Of a stretch of DNA of 64,000 bases, positions 12,155 to 23,900 are shown in pieces. This DNA is from Heliocidaris erythrogramma. Its lineage: Eukaryota; Echinodermata; Echinoidea; Camarodonta; Echinometridae. The position numbers and the translations under genes are program-made. The stretch is taken from the NCBI GenBank assembly GCA_025617745.1, contig CM046871.1, positions 34,397,294-34,461,293 of the forward strand. Direction: 5' to 3'. Numbering within the stretch: position 1 is the first letter of the stretch; the number at the start of each line of letters is the position of its first letter. The notes under the pieces were generated by a model, which was not told the origin of the DNA, ran no database searches, and saw nothing but the letters and a program-made list of their open reading frames with translations.

Positions 12155-14170
12155 TTATCATCAAGATTTGCGGGCGACTGCAGCTAGCCCCGTTCGGTGT
12201 ATACAGTTGTGTTCGAGAAGTGATATTTAGCATTTAACTGTCTTATATTATGCTGGTACTGTGTATAAATCTATTCTGAAAAGGTAAAGTCTACTCATTT
12301 TCTCATAGTTAATCAAACGATTATCATGATTATATCCCATATCAACCGATTTCTTTTGCTGTTGTTGTTGTTCTATACGCTCATTTTAGAAAAAAAGAAC
12401 GTCAATAACGAGTTGCAAAATTTGCTGTCATTGCCTTCAAATACAAGAACATTAATTGTGCAATAGCCACATAGGGTTGTATTAAATTTTGTTGTTTTGT
12501 CTTTAAAACTATGGAAATATAATTCACTTCAAAATAAACGTGCACAGAAACGTACAAGTGCATTACTTGTTACGTAAAAAAAAGGAAGCCGGGTGCAAAA
12601 TGATAATAATTTGTTTACAGCATGGATACCGTCATAATGTAGAGTACAAAGGTCGGAGTAAACAATGGTCATTAAGATAACATAATTTCTGTGGATAACG
12701 GAGCGATAACTGGAAGAAGTTTTAGTCTATTTGTAATTCATTTTTTTTTATCTCGGCGTGCTATAATCATAATGAAATAATTTTTTTTTGCTGTTGTACA
12801 CCAATAATTAGTAAAATATGAACATAAAATTATGCATTCTGAAAATTTAACAGGCGATATCAATCTTGATATATGAGCAATATGTATTCCAATCTGTATG
12901 TTAATTCTAAATATATTCTGTAACCCCCAAAATGTTGTCATTGACGAAAATGTTATGAAGAGAGACTGAGCTCTATAAAATACTGATTTTGTCACGTTTG
13001 TGGTTCTTTTAATGCGAAGCATGATTTCTGAACGTGATGTTAAGACAATTTGTAGACAAATTTCCATCCCAACCTACTTTTTTCCCCTCGTTATCTAAAA
13101 AGGAATATGGGTGAACTCGGGCCAAGCACGTAGACGTAACATAAACCCGAAACAAAAATATATATGTCTTCTAGTCTTCTTTTCGTTGGTATAAAAGTTT
13201 TCTTAAAGTTAAGTAATTTCTAAGAAATCAAACTCATGAGATCTGATAATTGGGATTTAAATTTTGTAATTCTTATGACTTCCTCTCTTATCAAAAAGTT
13301 CTAAGTCAAGCAAGATTTGAAACATTCCACTTCATGAAAGCTTATAATCATAAAGAATATCTTATATTTGTGACAACAGACCACTCTATACGAACATGAC
13401 GAAAGTAGATTTGCAATATGTCTATTGTGTAATGTAAATCATGGAAATTTGCCTACCTCCCCCCACGCCCCAGCCCCTAAAAAATGCTAAAACATCCTGC
13501 TGATTCAGATCCAACCATGTAAACACGATTCTTTTATACCGGGAGCAAAACTTCGAGGAAGCTAAGCATCCGAGTGAGGAAGGATCTGGGAAAGTACCTT
13601 ATGAAGATTTTGAATTTTACAGTAAAAAAATTTACATTCTAGCGACGACCTTCATAAACAAAAAAATGCGATATCGCGTAGCGACCGAGCAAGAAATTTT
13701 ACGTTATGACGATTTGAATTTTGTGTTTTAAAGCAATTTTGAAAACTAAACTCTGAGGCACTATCCCTTGAATAGTTTCTAGGAAGCGCCCCCCCCCCCC
13801 CTTCCATGAATTGCTGACCCTGCATTTCGTTGTATAAGCCGTATGAAAATTTGCATTCTCTAGTTCTTCTATGTTCGATAACTATATATCATATATCGGT
13901 CATGAAAAGAAATTGCGCAATTGATTGGTCCAATGCGCGTCATGTGACAAAATACAATTCCCACTAGCCTCATGCAAAGGAGCAAACTGCCATGGAGGGT
14001 ATAACATCTGACGTAACGATCTGTAAATAGTAGTACTATTCACGGATACTATTTACGGCGTATGGCATCACTCACGGATAGTGCGTACTACATTGTGATG
14101 ACATTCATTTGTGCGTATCTATTGTTTTAGGCACCGGCGCGTGATGATGTCATCGTTACGCGTTTGATAT
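12155..14170. other. Intergenic DNA, no gene seen
   Basis: A minus-strand frame of 109 codons (12738-13067) has no recognisable domain. A run of C lies near 13790-13801. I see no inverted-repeat element. Confidence 0.5.
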
Positions 14171-14176
14171 ACGCAC

Positions 14177-14200
14177 AAATTCATCCCTTCTTCAAAACTG

Positions 14201-14247
<47 letters not shown>

Positions 14248-14269
14248 CATCCCTTCTTCAAAACTGCTT
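14177..14269 (-). mobile_element. Poly(T) tract between 27-bp direct repeats
   Basis: The 27-bp sequence that begins AAATTCATCCC and ends AAACTGCTT occurs at 14177-14203 and again, identical, at 14243-14269. Only about 40 T residues separate them. Read on the minus strand this is a poly(A) insert flanked by an exact target-site duplication, the footprint of an extremely truncated target-primed reverse-transcription event. Confidence 0.7.
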
Positions 14270-14931
14270 GTGTACGTAAGTTTGCAGTCTACCATAGGCT
14301 TACGGTGCAGATGATCATAAGTAGATGAGTGCATATAGGCTTTAGTTTAAGATGACGGATATAGACCAAATACTGCCTACAGTCGAGTCTCTGGTTAAAC
14401 TGTACCCTCGGTGACGTGAAGACCTACACTTTCGTTCGGGTCTGCGCCCCCTAATGAAAATAATCCTGTTTCACGTCACCTCGGGGACCATATTTCCCAG
14501 CAGGTCCTTTCATGACAGTATATATTTGAAGACTATATCCAATATAATGTACCTACAGATACAATATACATTTATAGAGGGAATTATCCAGCTGTTCCCC
14601 TTCTATTCAAACGCTCCTGCCTTTCAGTATGAATTGAATTGAATCGAAATTCACATTTATTTCCCTCTGACAAAATACGATACAATGTGTTTGACAATAG
14701 AAATCAATTTAAAACACATAACAAAGAAGGTGGCGAGTACCCGAAAAGCGGAGCTAATAATTGGGAATGCCTGGTTATAGATATCACCTTCTGTGGGCCA
14801 ACGCACTGCACATCAAGCGCTCGGATAACGATAATATTTCCACGATTCAATAAACGTATCTAGGTCAAGTGATTAGATAAAAAATTATGCCCATATGTTT
14901 GGTTTTTCGTTAGCAGAGCTCTAGTATATAG

Positions 14932-14967
<36 letters not shown>

Positions 14968-14971
14968 ACAG

Positions 14972-15051
14972 TGCGAAAGGAAATGAGAGAATAATGGTTG
15001 CGTAACTTAAATCAAAGTTACGCAACCATTATTCTCTCATTTCCTTTCGCA
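14972..15051. repeat. Perfect 37-bp inverted repeat in a (TA)n context
   Basis: The left arm 14972-15008 begins TGCGAAAGGAAATGAG and the right arm 15015-15051 is its exact complement. The loop is 6 nt (AAATCA). TATATA tracts lie on both sides (about 14930-14969 and 15054-15062). The arms could extrude as a cruciform or form a strong RNA hairpin. Confidence 0.85.
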
Positions 15052-15143
15052 TTGTATATATATTTCCACGAGAGTTGCCAAAGCTGTTGTATATGTTATT
15101 TCCTCACAATATATCTATATATATATATATATATTGTGATATT

Positions 15144-15295
15144 TGACTAACGGGTACATTAAGTCGACACCTAACAATGCAGTTTATTCCGTCATAATAG
15201 CGACCCCTACATTAGGTCGACAGTTGGTACATTAGGTCGACAGTTGAACAAAGAAAAAGAACAAAAACTGTCCTCCTAATGTACCCATTAGTCGT
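15144..15295. mobile_element. 152-bp MITE with ACTAACGGGTACATTA ends
   Basis: The left end GACTAACGGGTACATTAAG matches the complement of the right end (CGACTAATGGGTACATTAG). The internal word ATTAGGTCGACAGTT is repeated twice. The element is non-coding and sits between TA microsatellites. Confidence 0.7.
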
Positions 15296-15317
15296 TTATA
15301 TATATATATATATATAT

Positions 15318-15365
15318 AATGGATAATGGCGCTATATAAATCTTATGTATTATTATTATTATTAT
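15318..15365 (+). mobile_element. SINE 3' tail fragment
   Basis: The words GGCGCTATATAAATC and (ATT)n match the 3' tail of the full SINE at 17829-18197. No head or body is visible upstream. Confidence 0.5.
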
Positions 15366-15474
15366 ATATATACTGGCTATACTATACTAAAAATATTTAC
15401 AAGCAATTAATTTTGAAAAAGAAAGTACTTCGGCTCGTTTTTCTTTTTCAGTCTTTTGCTATGGTTCTTTTTCT

Positions 15475-15827
15475 TAATAATGATAATTATAATTATTATG
15501 ATAATGTTAGTATTGGTGATGATGATGATGATGATAATATAATAATAACAATATTAATCATAATAATAATAATGATAATAATAATGATAATCATAACAAT
15601 AGTAACAATAATGACAAGATAATAATGATAATGATGATGATGATAATGATAATAATGATGATAAGGATGATAATAGTACTAATAATTATCCTACTAATAA
15701 CAACAATAAAAATAATGATAGCAATAATGATAATAAGAACATTACTGCTAATAGTATTAGTACTAGTGCCATAACAATTGATTACTAGTAATATCAATGC
15801 CATTATTATTATTGTAATTATCATTTT

Positions 15828-15863
<36 letters not shown>

Positions 15864-15960
15864 CAGCAGCAGCAGTAGCGGCAGCAGCAGCAGTAGTTGT
15901 AGTGGTAGTAGGATCATTATTATCATTATTACGATTATTATAATTAGTATATTATAAGTT
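15475..15960. repeat. Compound trinucleotide/hexanucleotide microsatellite
   Basis: About 480 bp of ATAATG, GATGAT, AATAAT, AGT and AGC repeats. The 125-codon minus-strand frame across it is all I, L, M and V and is not a gene. Confidence 0.9.
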
Positions 15961-16399
15961 ATTATCATTACAATTTTTCTAATTTAGTTGGTCTCGATTA
16001 ATTATACTTTCAAGGTTTTATGTTTCTCATCACCTATTTTCTTCTTTTGTAGCAGAACTGAATGCGATTAAAATTTTGAGATGATAACCAAATTAGCCTA
16101 ATTATATCGAAAATTAACCCCGACTGTTGTACTATCTTGCGCAACCATGCACGTCATTACTGATTCGAGATACAACATAACTACCATCAAGTACGCATAG
16201 GCTATTACTGATAATAATACATCGACAAAGCACCGACACATTATTATTGACGTATATGGTTCACCGTACGTGCGATGTGGTTTTCATTACCAATGTGTAA
16301 ACATTTTGGAGGGGCTTGCCGTAGGGTAAATATTTTCTTATCTCGATGCTATAATAAAAGATATGGCGATATTGCAAAAAACCTTACAAATCTTTAATT

Positions 16400-17237
16400 T
16401 CTTTCACCTTTATGACATTTCACCTTTGACGTACGTCAACAAAAATCTTATCAGTTCGTCTCACTATGAAGATGCATATTTTAGTAATAAGTATAAATAT
16501 AATGGCTAAAATTGTTGACGAGATATTGCAATAACGAGGATAAAAACCTGAAATTTCACGGTAAATTACCTCTATGACCTTCAACCTTTGACATGATTAC
16601 CGCAAAAGTTAATATGTTTGTCTCACTATACCAACTTTTGTTCTTGAGATATAGCGTGAGATATAGCGTTAACATGGCTACAACCTGCAATTTTAGAATT
16701 GACGTCTATGTTTATAGTCCTTTGAAGTTTGCAGCTAAGTATCCCAAAATCAAATTAAATCATCTTCCTATGGTAATTGGTGCCAAGTTTGAAGTTAATG
16801 GCTCAAATTGTTCTTCGGACATTGCGTTAACAACGCTAAAACCTGAAATTTCAGAACTGACCTTAATTACCTTTGACATTTGAACTTCGTACCCTAACAC
16901 CTAAATAGATCATCTTTCTATGGTGATACATACTACCACCAAGTTTGAAGTTCATGTCTCTAATAGTTTTCGAGATATCGCGAGACGGCGAGGCTAACAC
17001 CTGAAATTTTGGAAATTGACCTGTATGACCTTTGCCCTTTGACCTACATACCCAAAAATCTAATCAGATCGTCTTCCTATGGTGATACATACTAGCACCG
17101 AGTTTGAATTTAATTCATACCTCAAATGGTTCTTGTGATATCTCGAGAACGAGAAAGCGGGACTGACGGACGGACGGACAGACAACCCCCAAAACATAAT
17201 GCCTCCGGCACCATCTTCGGTGGACGGAGGCATAAAA
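16400..17237 (+). repeat. Degenerate tandem repeat (about 150 bp) ending in GGACGGACGGACAG
   Basis: Roughly five diverged units share the order TGACCTTTGAC, then a run of A, ATCTAATCAGATCGTC, TTCCTATGGTGATACAT, AAGTTTGAA and GAGATAT. The block ends with GACGGACGGACGGACAGAC followed by ATAATGCCTCCGGCACC and GGACGGAGGCATAA, the last two forming a small inverted repeat. It reads as the terminal part of an interspersed repeat with internally amplified units. Confidence 0.7.
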
Positions 17238-17518
17238 ACAGATAAGATAGCGAGATAGCACGAATTTGAGGAAGAGAGAGAGAGAGACAGAGGGGGGGGG
17301 GGGGGCAGCAGTGTGCCAGTGTCATCAAGGAAATATAGATACGTGACAGTTTGTGAATATCGGTCTCATAATGGAGGGGGGGGGGGGAGGGTTTGAGGCT
17401 TTTAAAAAACAAAACAAAACAAGCAAAACCAAAAAAGGAAAGAAAACAGAAAACAAGAAGAAGAATAGAAATATAAAAAACTAGATGAAAATAATATGTG
17501 AATAATGTGGAAAATACC

Positions 17519-17838
17519 AGATATATATATATATATATATATCTGTCTATCTATCTTTCTATCTATCTTTCTATCTATATATCTATCTATCCATCTATCT
17601 CTCTCTATATAATTATATCTATCTACCTCCAGCTATTTATCTATCCATCGATCTATTTATTTATCTATCGATCTATTATTTATCCATCTATCTATCTATC
17701 TGTCTATATATCTAACTATATATCCATCTATCTGTCTATCTATCTATCTATCTATCTATCTATTTATCTAACTATCTATACATTATATCTATCTATATAT
17801 CTATCCATCTATCTGTCTAGCTGTCTATCTATCTGTAG
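17519..17838. repeat. (ATCT)n microsatellite
   Basis: About 320 bp of ATCT tetranucleotides with interruptions, preceded by (AT)n. The 156-codon plus frame (Y, I, S, L) is an artefact. Confidence 0.95.
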
Positions 17839-18197
17839 AGGTGTTGTGGAGCAGTGGATAAGTCCCTGGACTGTGAACCACGAGGTCCGGGGTTCGAATC
17901 CCACCGCATCGCTAGCGTCCTTTGGCAAGACGTTAATCTACATTTGCCACTCTCCATCCAGGTGTTAAATGGGTACCCGGTAGGATGCGAAATTAACTTC
18001 GTTTGCTTAGCAATGTGAGCGTCAATGTACTGCCCATTGCTGGAATACTCCCCAGGGAGCGGAGAATGTGCATACATTGTGTGCGGGCATGCCAGAATCC
18101 GATGACCGGGCTAATAATATATCTGTAAAGCGCTTAGAGACATCACCGATGTATTAGGCGCTATATAAAAGCGTAACATTATTATTATTATTATTAT
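17829..18197 (+). mobile_element. tRNA-derived SINE, apparently full length
   Basis: The head resembles a tRNA gene with a B-box GGTTCGAATCC at 17891-17901 and an A-box-like TGGATAAGTCC upstream. The body contains CCTTTGGCAAGACGTTAATCT and GGGTACCCGGTAGGATG. The tail reads AAGCGCTTAGAGACATC, GGCGCTATATAAAAGCG and (ATT)n to 18197. The box B sequence implies Pol III transcription, and the tail resembles tails shared with CR1/L2-type LINEs. It is flanked by ATCT repeats. Not a functional tRNA. Confidence 0.8.
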
Positions 18198-20080
18198 ATA
18201 TCTGTCTATCTATCTATACAAAAACCGAGAAATAGAGCAAGAAACAGAAAGTAGAGGGGAGAGAGCGAAATAAGCTTCTTCTTTAGGGAAAGGGTTTAGT
18301 CATTCAATATATGAAACAAAAAAACTTATTTTTAAATTTGCATATTGATTTTTTAAAATATTTTCTACTAAAAAAAAATGCACAGGACTTCAGGGGGCAC
18401 AACCTGTCCGCGTGGCACATCATTTTGACAAGCCAATCTGGCATTTCTTAAGAACAAAGAAATAATGTCTTTTTTTTTTGCTGACCAGAGGGTTTATCTA
18501 AATTTTCAACCTCGCCCCCAACCCCACCCCCACCCCACCGACATTTTAAGGAATCCTGGATTCCCCCATGGAGTATACATCCGTTTTTCTGTGTTGTATG
18601 TTCGATGCCTATGTCGTGTCGGTCGACATTGCCTGCACTTTGGAAGTTGACTTTGAAGCTACACAATGTGTTCCGACTAGAATAGCATCATGGAAGAACC
18701 AACGATGAACAATATCGCCGTGATTGTCATCATCATCATAATATCGCCGTCATGGTTTATTACCATTCAGCGTCGTGCATGTCACCCGTCAACAAAGGCC
18801 CGAGGTCAAACGATTGTTCAAGTCGATATCCGTTCACAGTGCCAGTGCTGCGACAGAAACTAATTTAGACAACAAACTTATGGTGGCGCTATTAATGTAT
18901 ACAACGCAGAGCCATCGATCCGTACCAAGAGTTTAGCCAACTAGGTTCCAGTTGGGCATAAAAAAAGTATATTATTGCTTTGTTCCATACTTGCCCAACA
19001 AAGCAACACTCCCCACATTGTTACCTACTGGAGCCGAATTGGCCAAACTCTGTGTATGGATGGTTCTGAAGTACTGAAGTACTTTAATGTAACTCCTAAA
19101 TAAACAGTAAAGAGTGGCTGGGTCCGGCGGCACTGGGAGGGGTGCAAAAAACGGGGAAAATGAAGAAAAATAATCCTTACGGATTATGCGCCCCAAAATC
19201 CGCAGTGTAATTGCACTAGAAATCTAATTTTTGAAGGTTTGAAATGCGAAAATTTTCCAAAGCTCGGTTGCTTTACTCCCTCGCATAATTATTTTCTGTC
19301 AGGATCTTGTAATTTCGCGCCCTGCAGTATTTAGTTCTTAAATAGCTTAAAGGTTCGAAATTTGAAAAAATAAAGATGTAAATGCTTTGTTCGCTATATA
19401 ATGTAAGTTTCATATGACTCCTGCTAAATATTGCGCCCCAATATATTATAAAGTGTATAAATCAGCATTTGCAAAGGTTCAACTTTTGAAAGAAATCTAA
19501 ACTTCAGGTAGCCTTGCTGAATTTCTCGACTCTTTTTTAAGCCTATAGGGTTTTCGTTATTTTTGCTCCCAATTGTAGAAGCGAGTGAAAACAAAACCGT
19601 TTATCAATGTATAAAATTCGAGCTTCTCTACCGCTCAATTGCAAAATTTCCTGGGTAAAATCCACAAGAAATTGCGTTTTTAAGGGTTAAAAATTGAAAG
19701 ATTTGCCGGTCGATCGCTTTGCTCCCTCGCTTGTACAATAACGTAGATAGGTTTTGGCACGGGGGTTTGGGGGGGGGGGGGGGGGGCGTAACTTCATTGT
19801 TTCCCCGAGCGCCATAATCCCTATAGATACGCCACTGGCTTCGCTCCCTCGCCGGTCATCATCCCCCCACCACCATCGAGAACACGGATCGAACCCCCTG
19901 CCCGTGACACAAAGTGTATAACCAAAATTGTCGGGTAAACAATGACTCTCAGTTGTAGATAGTATAGTAGGTACATATATGGCAATGCGACCGGGTTACA
20001 ACACGACATGATCTGGTACTTCTTATGCCGCATCATCCGATTTTAGATTGTGGGAGTTAAAAGAAAAAGGAAGCTCATAC
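18198..20080. other. Intergenic DNA with diverged AAGGTT...CTCCCTCGC units
   Basis: No coding region is recognised. From about 19210 to 19740 the pattern GAAGGTTTGAAA followed by GCTTTGCTCCCTCGC recurs in several diverged forms. A poly(G) run lies near 19768-19786, next to ATAGATACGCCACTGGC, a phrase often found at TE edges. The nature of the units is unknown. Confidence 0.4.
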
Positions 20081-20085
20081 GGATA

Positions 20086-20301
20086 TACAGCCATGGAAAA
20101 AAAATATTAGACCAAGCACGGTTACTGACAGTGTTCTTTTTGTGGTAAGAAGGAAATAAAATTACATAAAGCAAGGTATAATTGCTGGAATTTGGTAATC
20201 ATTCAATGAAATACAAAGACAAATCATTTTTATAATATTGTATCCATATGATGTAACCCTTATTAGAGAAGCTTGGTCTAATAATATTTTCCAGGGCTGT
20301 A
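20086..20301. mobile_element. 216-bp MITE with TACAGCC...GACCAAGC ends
   Basis: The left end, TACAGCCATGGAAAA then ATATTAGACCAAGC, is matched in inverted orientation by GCTTGGTCTAATAATATTTT then CCAGGGCTGTA at the right. It is non-coding and lies about 0.5 kb upstream of exon 1 of the transporter gene. Confidence 0.75.
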
Positions 20302-20364
20302 CAACGGAAGGAAATGAAAGTGAGAAGGCAAAATAGGAAGATGATGAAGAAGAGAGTGCGAAAG

Positions 20365-20560
20365 AAAAACTAATAATAATAATACTCCGTTCTTGTACAG
20401 CGCATAACACGTTATGATACAACGTCTCTATGCGCTTCCCAAGGGTTTTGATATTATTACCCTGGCTTTAGCTCCGGCAGCCGTAATCAGCGCAAGTGCA
20501 TTTCAAGGAATAAATCCTGCCAGACGAGAAGTATGTTGGAAGTACTTAGCAAGAAGAGAA
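20365..20560 (+). mobile_element. SINE/LINE-tail-like repeat fragment
   Basis: AATAATAATACTCCGTTC followed by TTGTACAGCGCATAACACG and GCCGTAATCAGCGCAAGTGC looks like a dispersed repeat. A related ATATTCCGTTGTTGTACAGG phrase appears at 60359-60378. No gene is supported here. Confidence 0.4.
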
Positions 20561-20773
20561 TTTAAACTTTCCAAAATGCGAAAATTGCGGCACGCCAGCT
20601 TGTGAAACTATCCTCAGGATCGTACGAAAAGATAATGAAGGCGACGTGAGCTCATCATTATTGTAGATTGATTGAAGGTCCATTGGGATCATGGGAAAGG
20701 TAACACCAGTCCTATTTATTGGATGAAAAGCTAAGACAGTCTAGTTCGTCATTACATTTCGTGCATGTCCAGA

Positions 20774-20793
20774 TAAAGGTCATTTGACCTTTA
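20774..20793. promoter_or_regulatory. AGGTCA inverted repeat (2-bp spacer) upstream of exon 1
   Basis: TAAAGGTCA, a TT spacer and TGACCTTTA form a perfect 9-bp palindrome whose last base is 34 bp before the transporter start codon. AAAGGTCA is the extended half-site bound by several nuclear receptors. Placement in the promoter or 5' UTR suggests hormone or lipid-receptor control, but this is inference. Related TGACCTTTGACC words also occur in the 16.4-17.2 kb repeat. Confidence 0.4.
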
Positions 20794-20826
20794 GACGCTG
20801 TCATTTTGAACGCATGATATAGTTCA

Positions 20827-20988
20827 ATGATGAATGCGTCCAGTTCTACAGCCAAAGATAGTGCTCTGGACGGTAGCGCGATTGCGATGCAGACGACAAA
20901 GTACAAGAAGAAGGAAGCTGAGCTCCATAACGAAGATGTCAAACGCATGGACGATGTCGAGAAGAAACCGGAGATACAGAGCAGAAAG
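20827..20988 (+). CDS. SLC2A-like: SLC2-like gene, exon 1 (residues 1-54)
   Basis: Encodes a hydrophilic Lys/Glu/Asp-rich cytosolic N-terminus ending KPEIQSRK. An in-frame TGA at 20815-20817 lies just before the two adjacent ATG codons, so translation starts at 20827 or 20830. The donor is AAG|GTGCGT, phase 0. It joins exon 2 in frame, but 22.3 kb of intron separates them. Another first exon, or an alternative start, cannot be excluded. Confidence 0.6.
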
Positions 20989-23900
20989 GTGCGTAGATAC
21001 GGTATTTGTGTGTTTGCCATGTTTGCGTTTGTGTTGTTATCTTTTCTTGTGGGGGAGGGGAGGGGGGGGGGGGGGGGGTGGCGGTGGGGAGATTGACGTT
21101 CGGCATTTTTAACACTTTGTTATCTACATGTATCTATTGTCTGCACGATCATATCTCCAGTCGACGATTATTAACGGGTTTACTATGTTGCACACTGTGG
21201 TTATGCAGTGATAATAAATAAAACATTGACAAGCGGAGCTACAGTACATGATCTGTGCGTTACAGTATAGATTCTATGATTTCAGACCCCGTTGTATGTG
21301 TCACGAATGACAAGTGTTTACGCACAGAGACTATCAAATGCTGGTCACGTGACTTCCCATGCCGTTATTGACCAGGTTATGTCATTTTTTGCCTGCTTGA
21401 TCTCACACTTTGAGAAAAAAAAATTATCACTGGATTTTTTACCAGTCACATAGTATTATACATCAGCATGTAGGTAATTTATTCAGTATTCTGAATCCGA
21501 TCACCCCTGACCTCCTTGACCATTAGAATTTTTTCATTGGAAGAAAAAAGGCAACAGTGTCTGGAAATTATTAGAGTACCTCTATAATTATAGAGAGTAG
21601 CGACATAGACGTCTGACTTTTCGGGAAACAAAATGGCGTTTGAACTCTTTCTATTGAGAACACCCAGGTGCTCATCGGAATTGAATAGAAATGTTGTATA
21701 GCAGAGGAAACAAAAAGGCGTTCAAAGCATGAGTTGTCGCTACTCTCTTTATGTAGGTACTCTAGAAATTATGTGTGGTTTTGACAGACTGCAATAGACA
21801 AAATTGTGAACATGGGATGGGTAACATCAAATAAAAAATGATCAGGGGATACTGAAGTAAATCTGATAAATTACAGACCGTGGGCAATTCCATAAACACG
21901 TCAACCAGTAGGTCAAATTTTAAAAATCATCAAATTGGTTAAAACAATATATCATTCTAAAGGTAATAATATATACTGTAAGGAAATTTAGGTTTCAAAT
22001 AGACTGGACCAAGTTCAAGGTCACCAGACCCCTCTAAATCTGAGGAATTAATTGAAGTTAAAGGAGAATTAAGCCCTGATTACAAATTTACTTATATCGG
22101 AAGGTGTAATGTATTCCTACTTATTGGGCTAAATCATTTTCTAATAAGATATCAGAAAAGGGAATAAATAAAGATATTCCAACACCAGGTATCGTCTCCT
22201 ACTCATTTACATGGGGGCTGCCATTTTTTGCTGATTTGGAGTTGTACATGAACCATTGAGAAATGTTCCAGTCAGGAAGATATTTTGAATCCAAATCCTA
22301 AATTGATTTTCTTCATTACCTAAAATCCCATATGTGACGGAAAATATAAAGTGGGTGTTTACATGTATTATAAAAATTAAATCTTTATAATGATACTTTT
22401 AAATTGTCTGGTTTTGCTTAACAAAAATCTATTTTCTTGGGTTTGCCAAACAGAGCAGAACATAATATATGCAGCATGCATTCTGACTTTTCAAGTCCAT
22501 TATCCGAAAGCAGGTGAATGCATAGTTTGCCGCTATAGATGCTCAGGGAAGAAGCATCCATAAAATTTGAATTAATTTGCTCCGTCCCATACGTCCAGTA
22601 TCGAGAAAATAGATTTCTATTAAGCGAATATCGATTTTCAACAGAAATATATAAGGAAATCTTCAGTTTAAAAATAAATTGACATATCTATTCTATATTT
22701 TTAATCTCGAATGGGTTTTTAATTTTGAAAAAGGCAATTGAGCATTTGGATTAAGAAAATCTTCTTGTACACATAAACAAAATGGCAGCCCCCATGTGCT
22801 GCTAGCAGACGATACATATTGCTAGCAGATGGTAAATTTTGCTCAGAAAAATTTGATTCGTATCGATCTCGTATATTTTGACGCGAAGCCATATAGCCTA
22901 ACAAGTAGGAATAAATAACACCTTTGAACACTATCGTCTTTATTTTTGAGCGTAATTCTCCTTTAACTTATTACCACTGTGTTGCACAAACCAATTTCTT
23001 ATTTTAAAAAAAGAACATAAGTTGACTGACATCCATTACCATGATAGATGCAAACAGTATAACAGTAAGTATCCATGACAATAATTTAGAAAATATATGA
23101 CTTTTTCAATTATGCTTAATAGACCTGTTTACTAATGTATTTCAATTTATGCATTTCAATTTATGCATGTTTCTCTCCAGAATCCTTAGTTACCAACTAT
23201 TTAGTGCACCTGGTATGCGTAATGGCATCCCTATGGATGGAATCCATTTTGCATACATTAGTAATTGCTATGTCGGGCAAGCCTCTGGCAAGCTTTTGAG
23301 TCGTCAAGAGCAACTTTTGTCCAGGAAGTATGCATAAAATTACAAAACAGGTCTATTGCTAATTGATATTACTACTACTTAGGCCATGTTCCTCCAACAC
23401 CAAAAAACGTAATTTTTAATGTAAAAAAAGACAATTTACCTAATGAATGGCAGGATCTCTGCGCAAAGCAAGTTTTATACCCTCTGCATAGACAGTACAT
23501 TAAATTAATCTAATTATATCTAATTAAGAAAAAATGTGGTCGGACGTAAGGCGGATTCACACCGAACACGACACACGACACACGACACGACAACACGACA
23601 TGCTACACGACAAACGGCAAAAAATCAGTGCACACCGCACACGACATTCGCTAAAAAGTCGTGCTGGAGAGAGTGTGATGTCGTCTTTGATGATGAGAAT
23701 GTCGTGATAGAATTTATTTAAAATTCATCATTGCAGTCATCAAAATAATTACAAAGATGAGACGGAAGTATATATTTTTAAATTTTGAAATCATTTATTC
23801 TTGATTGGGATTTTCTAAAAGTTGTTAAATTGTTCATGTGACTATGTTGAAAAATTACAAAAGTGATATTTGGTGTTGTATATTCGGAATAATCACTACT

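Noticed and set aside
15591..15968. 125-codon minus-strand hydrophobic frame
   Set aside because: Translation of a trinucleotide microsatellite into I/L/M runs.
17498..17968. 156-codon plus-strand frame of YIYISI/YLSI repeats
   Set aside because: Translation of an (ATCT)n microsatellite running into a SINE.
23536..23721. His/Thr/Arg-rich 61-codon frame
   Set aside because: Made of CACGACA repeats belonging to a family D MITE.
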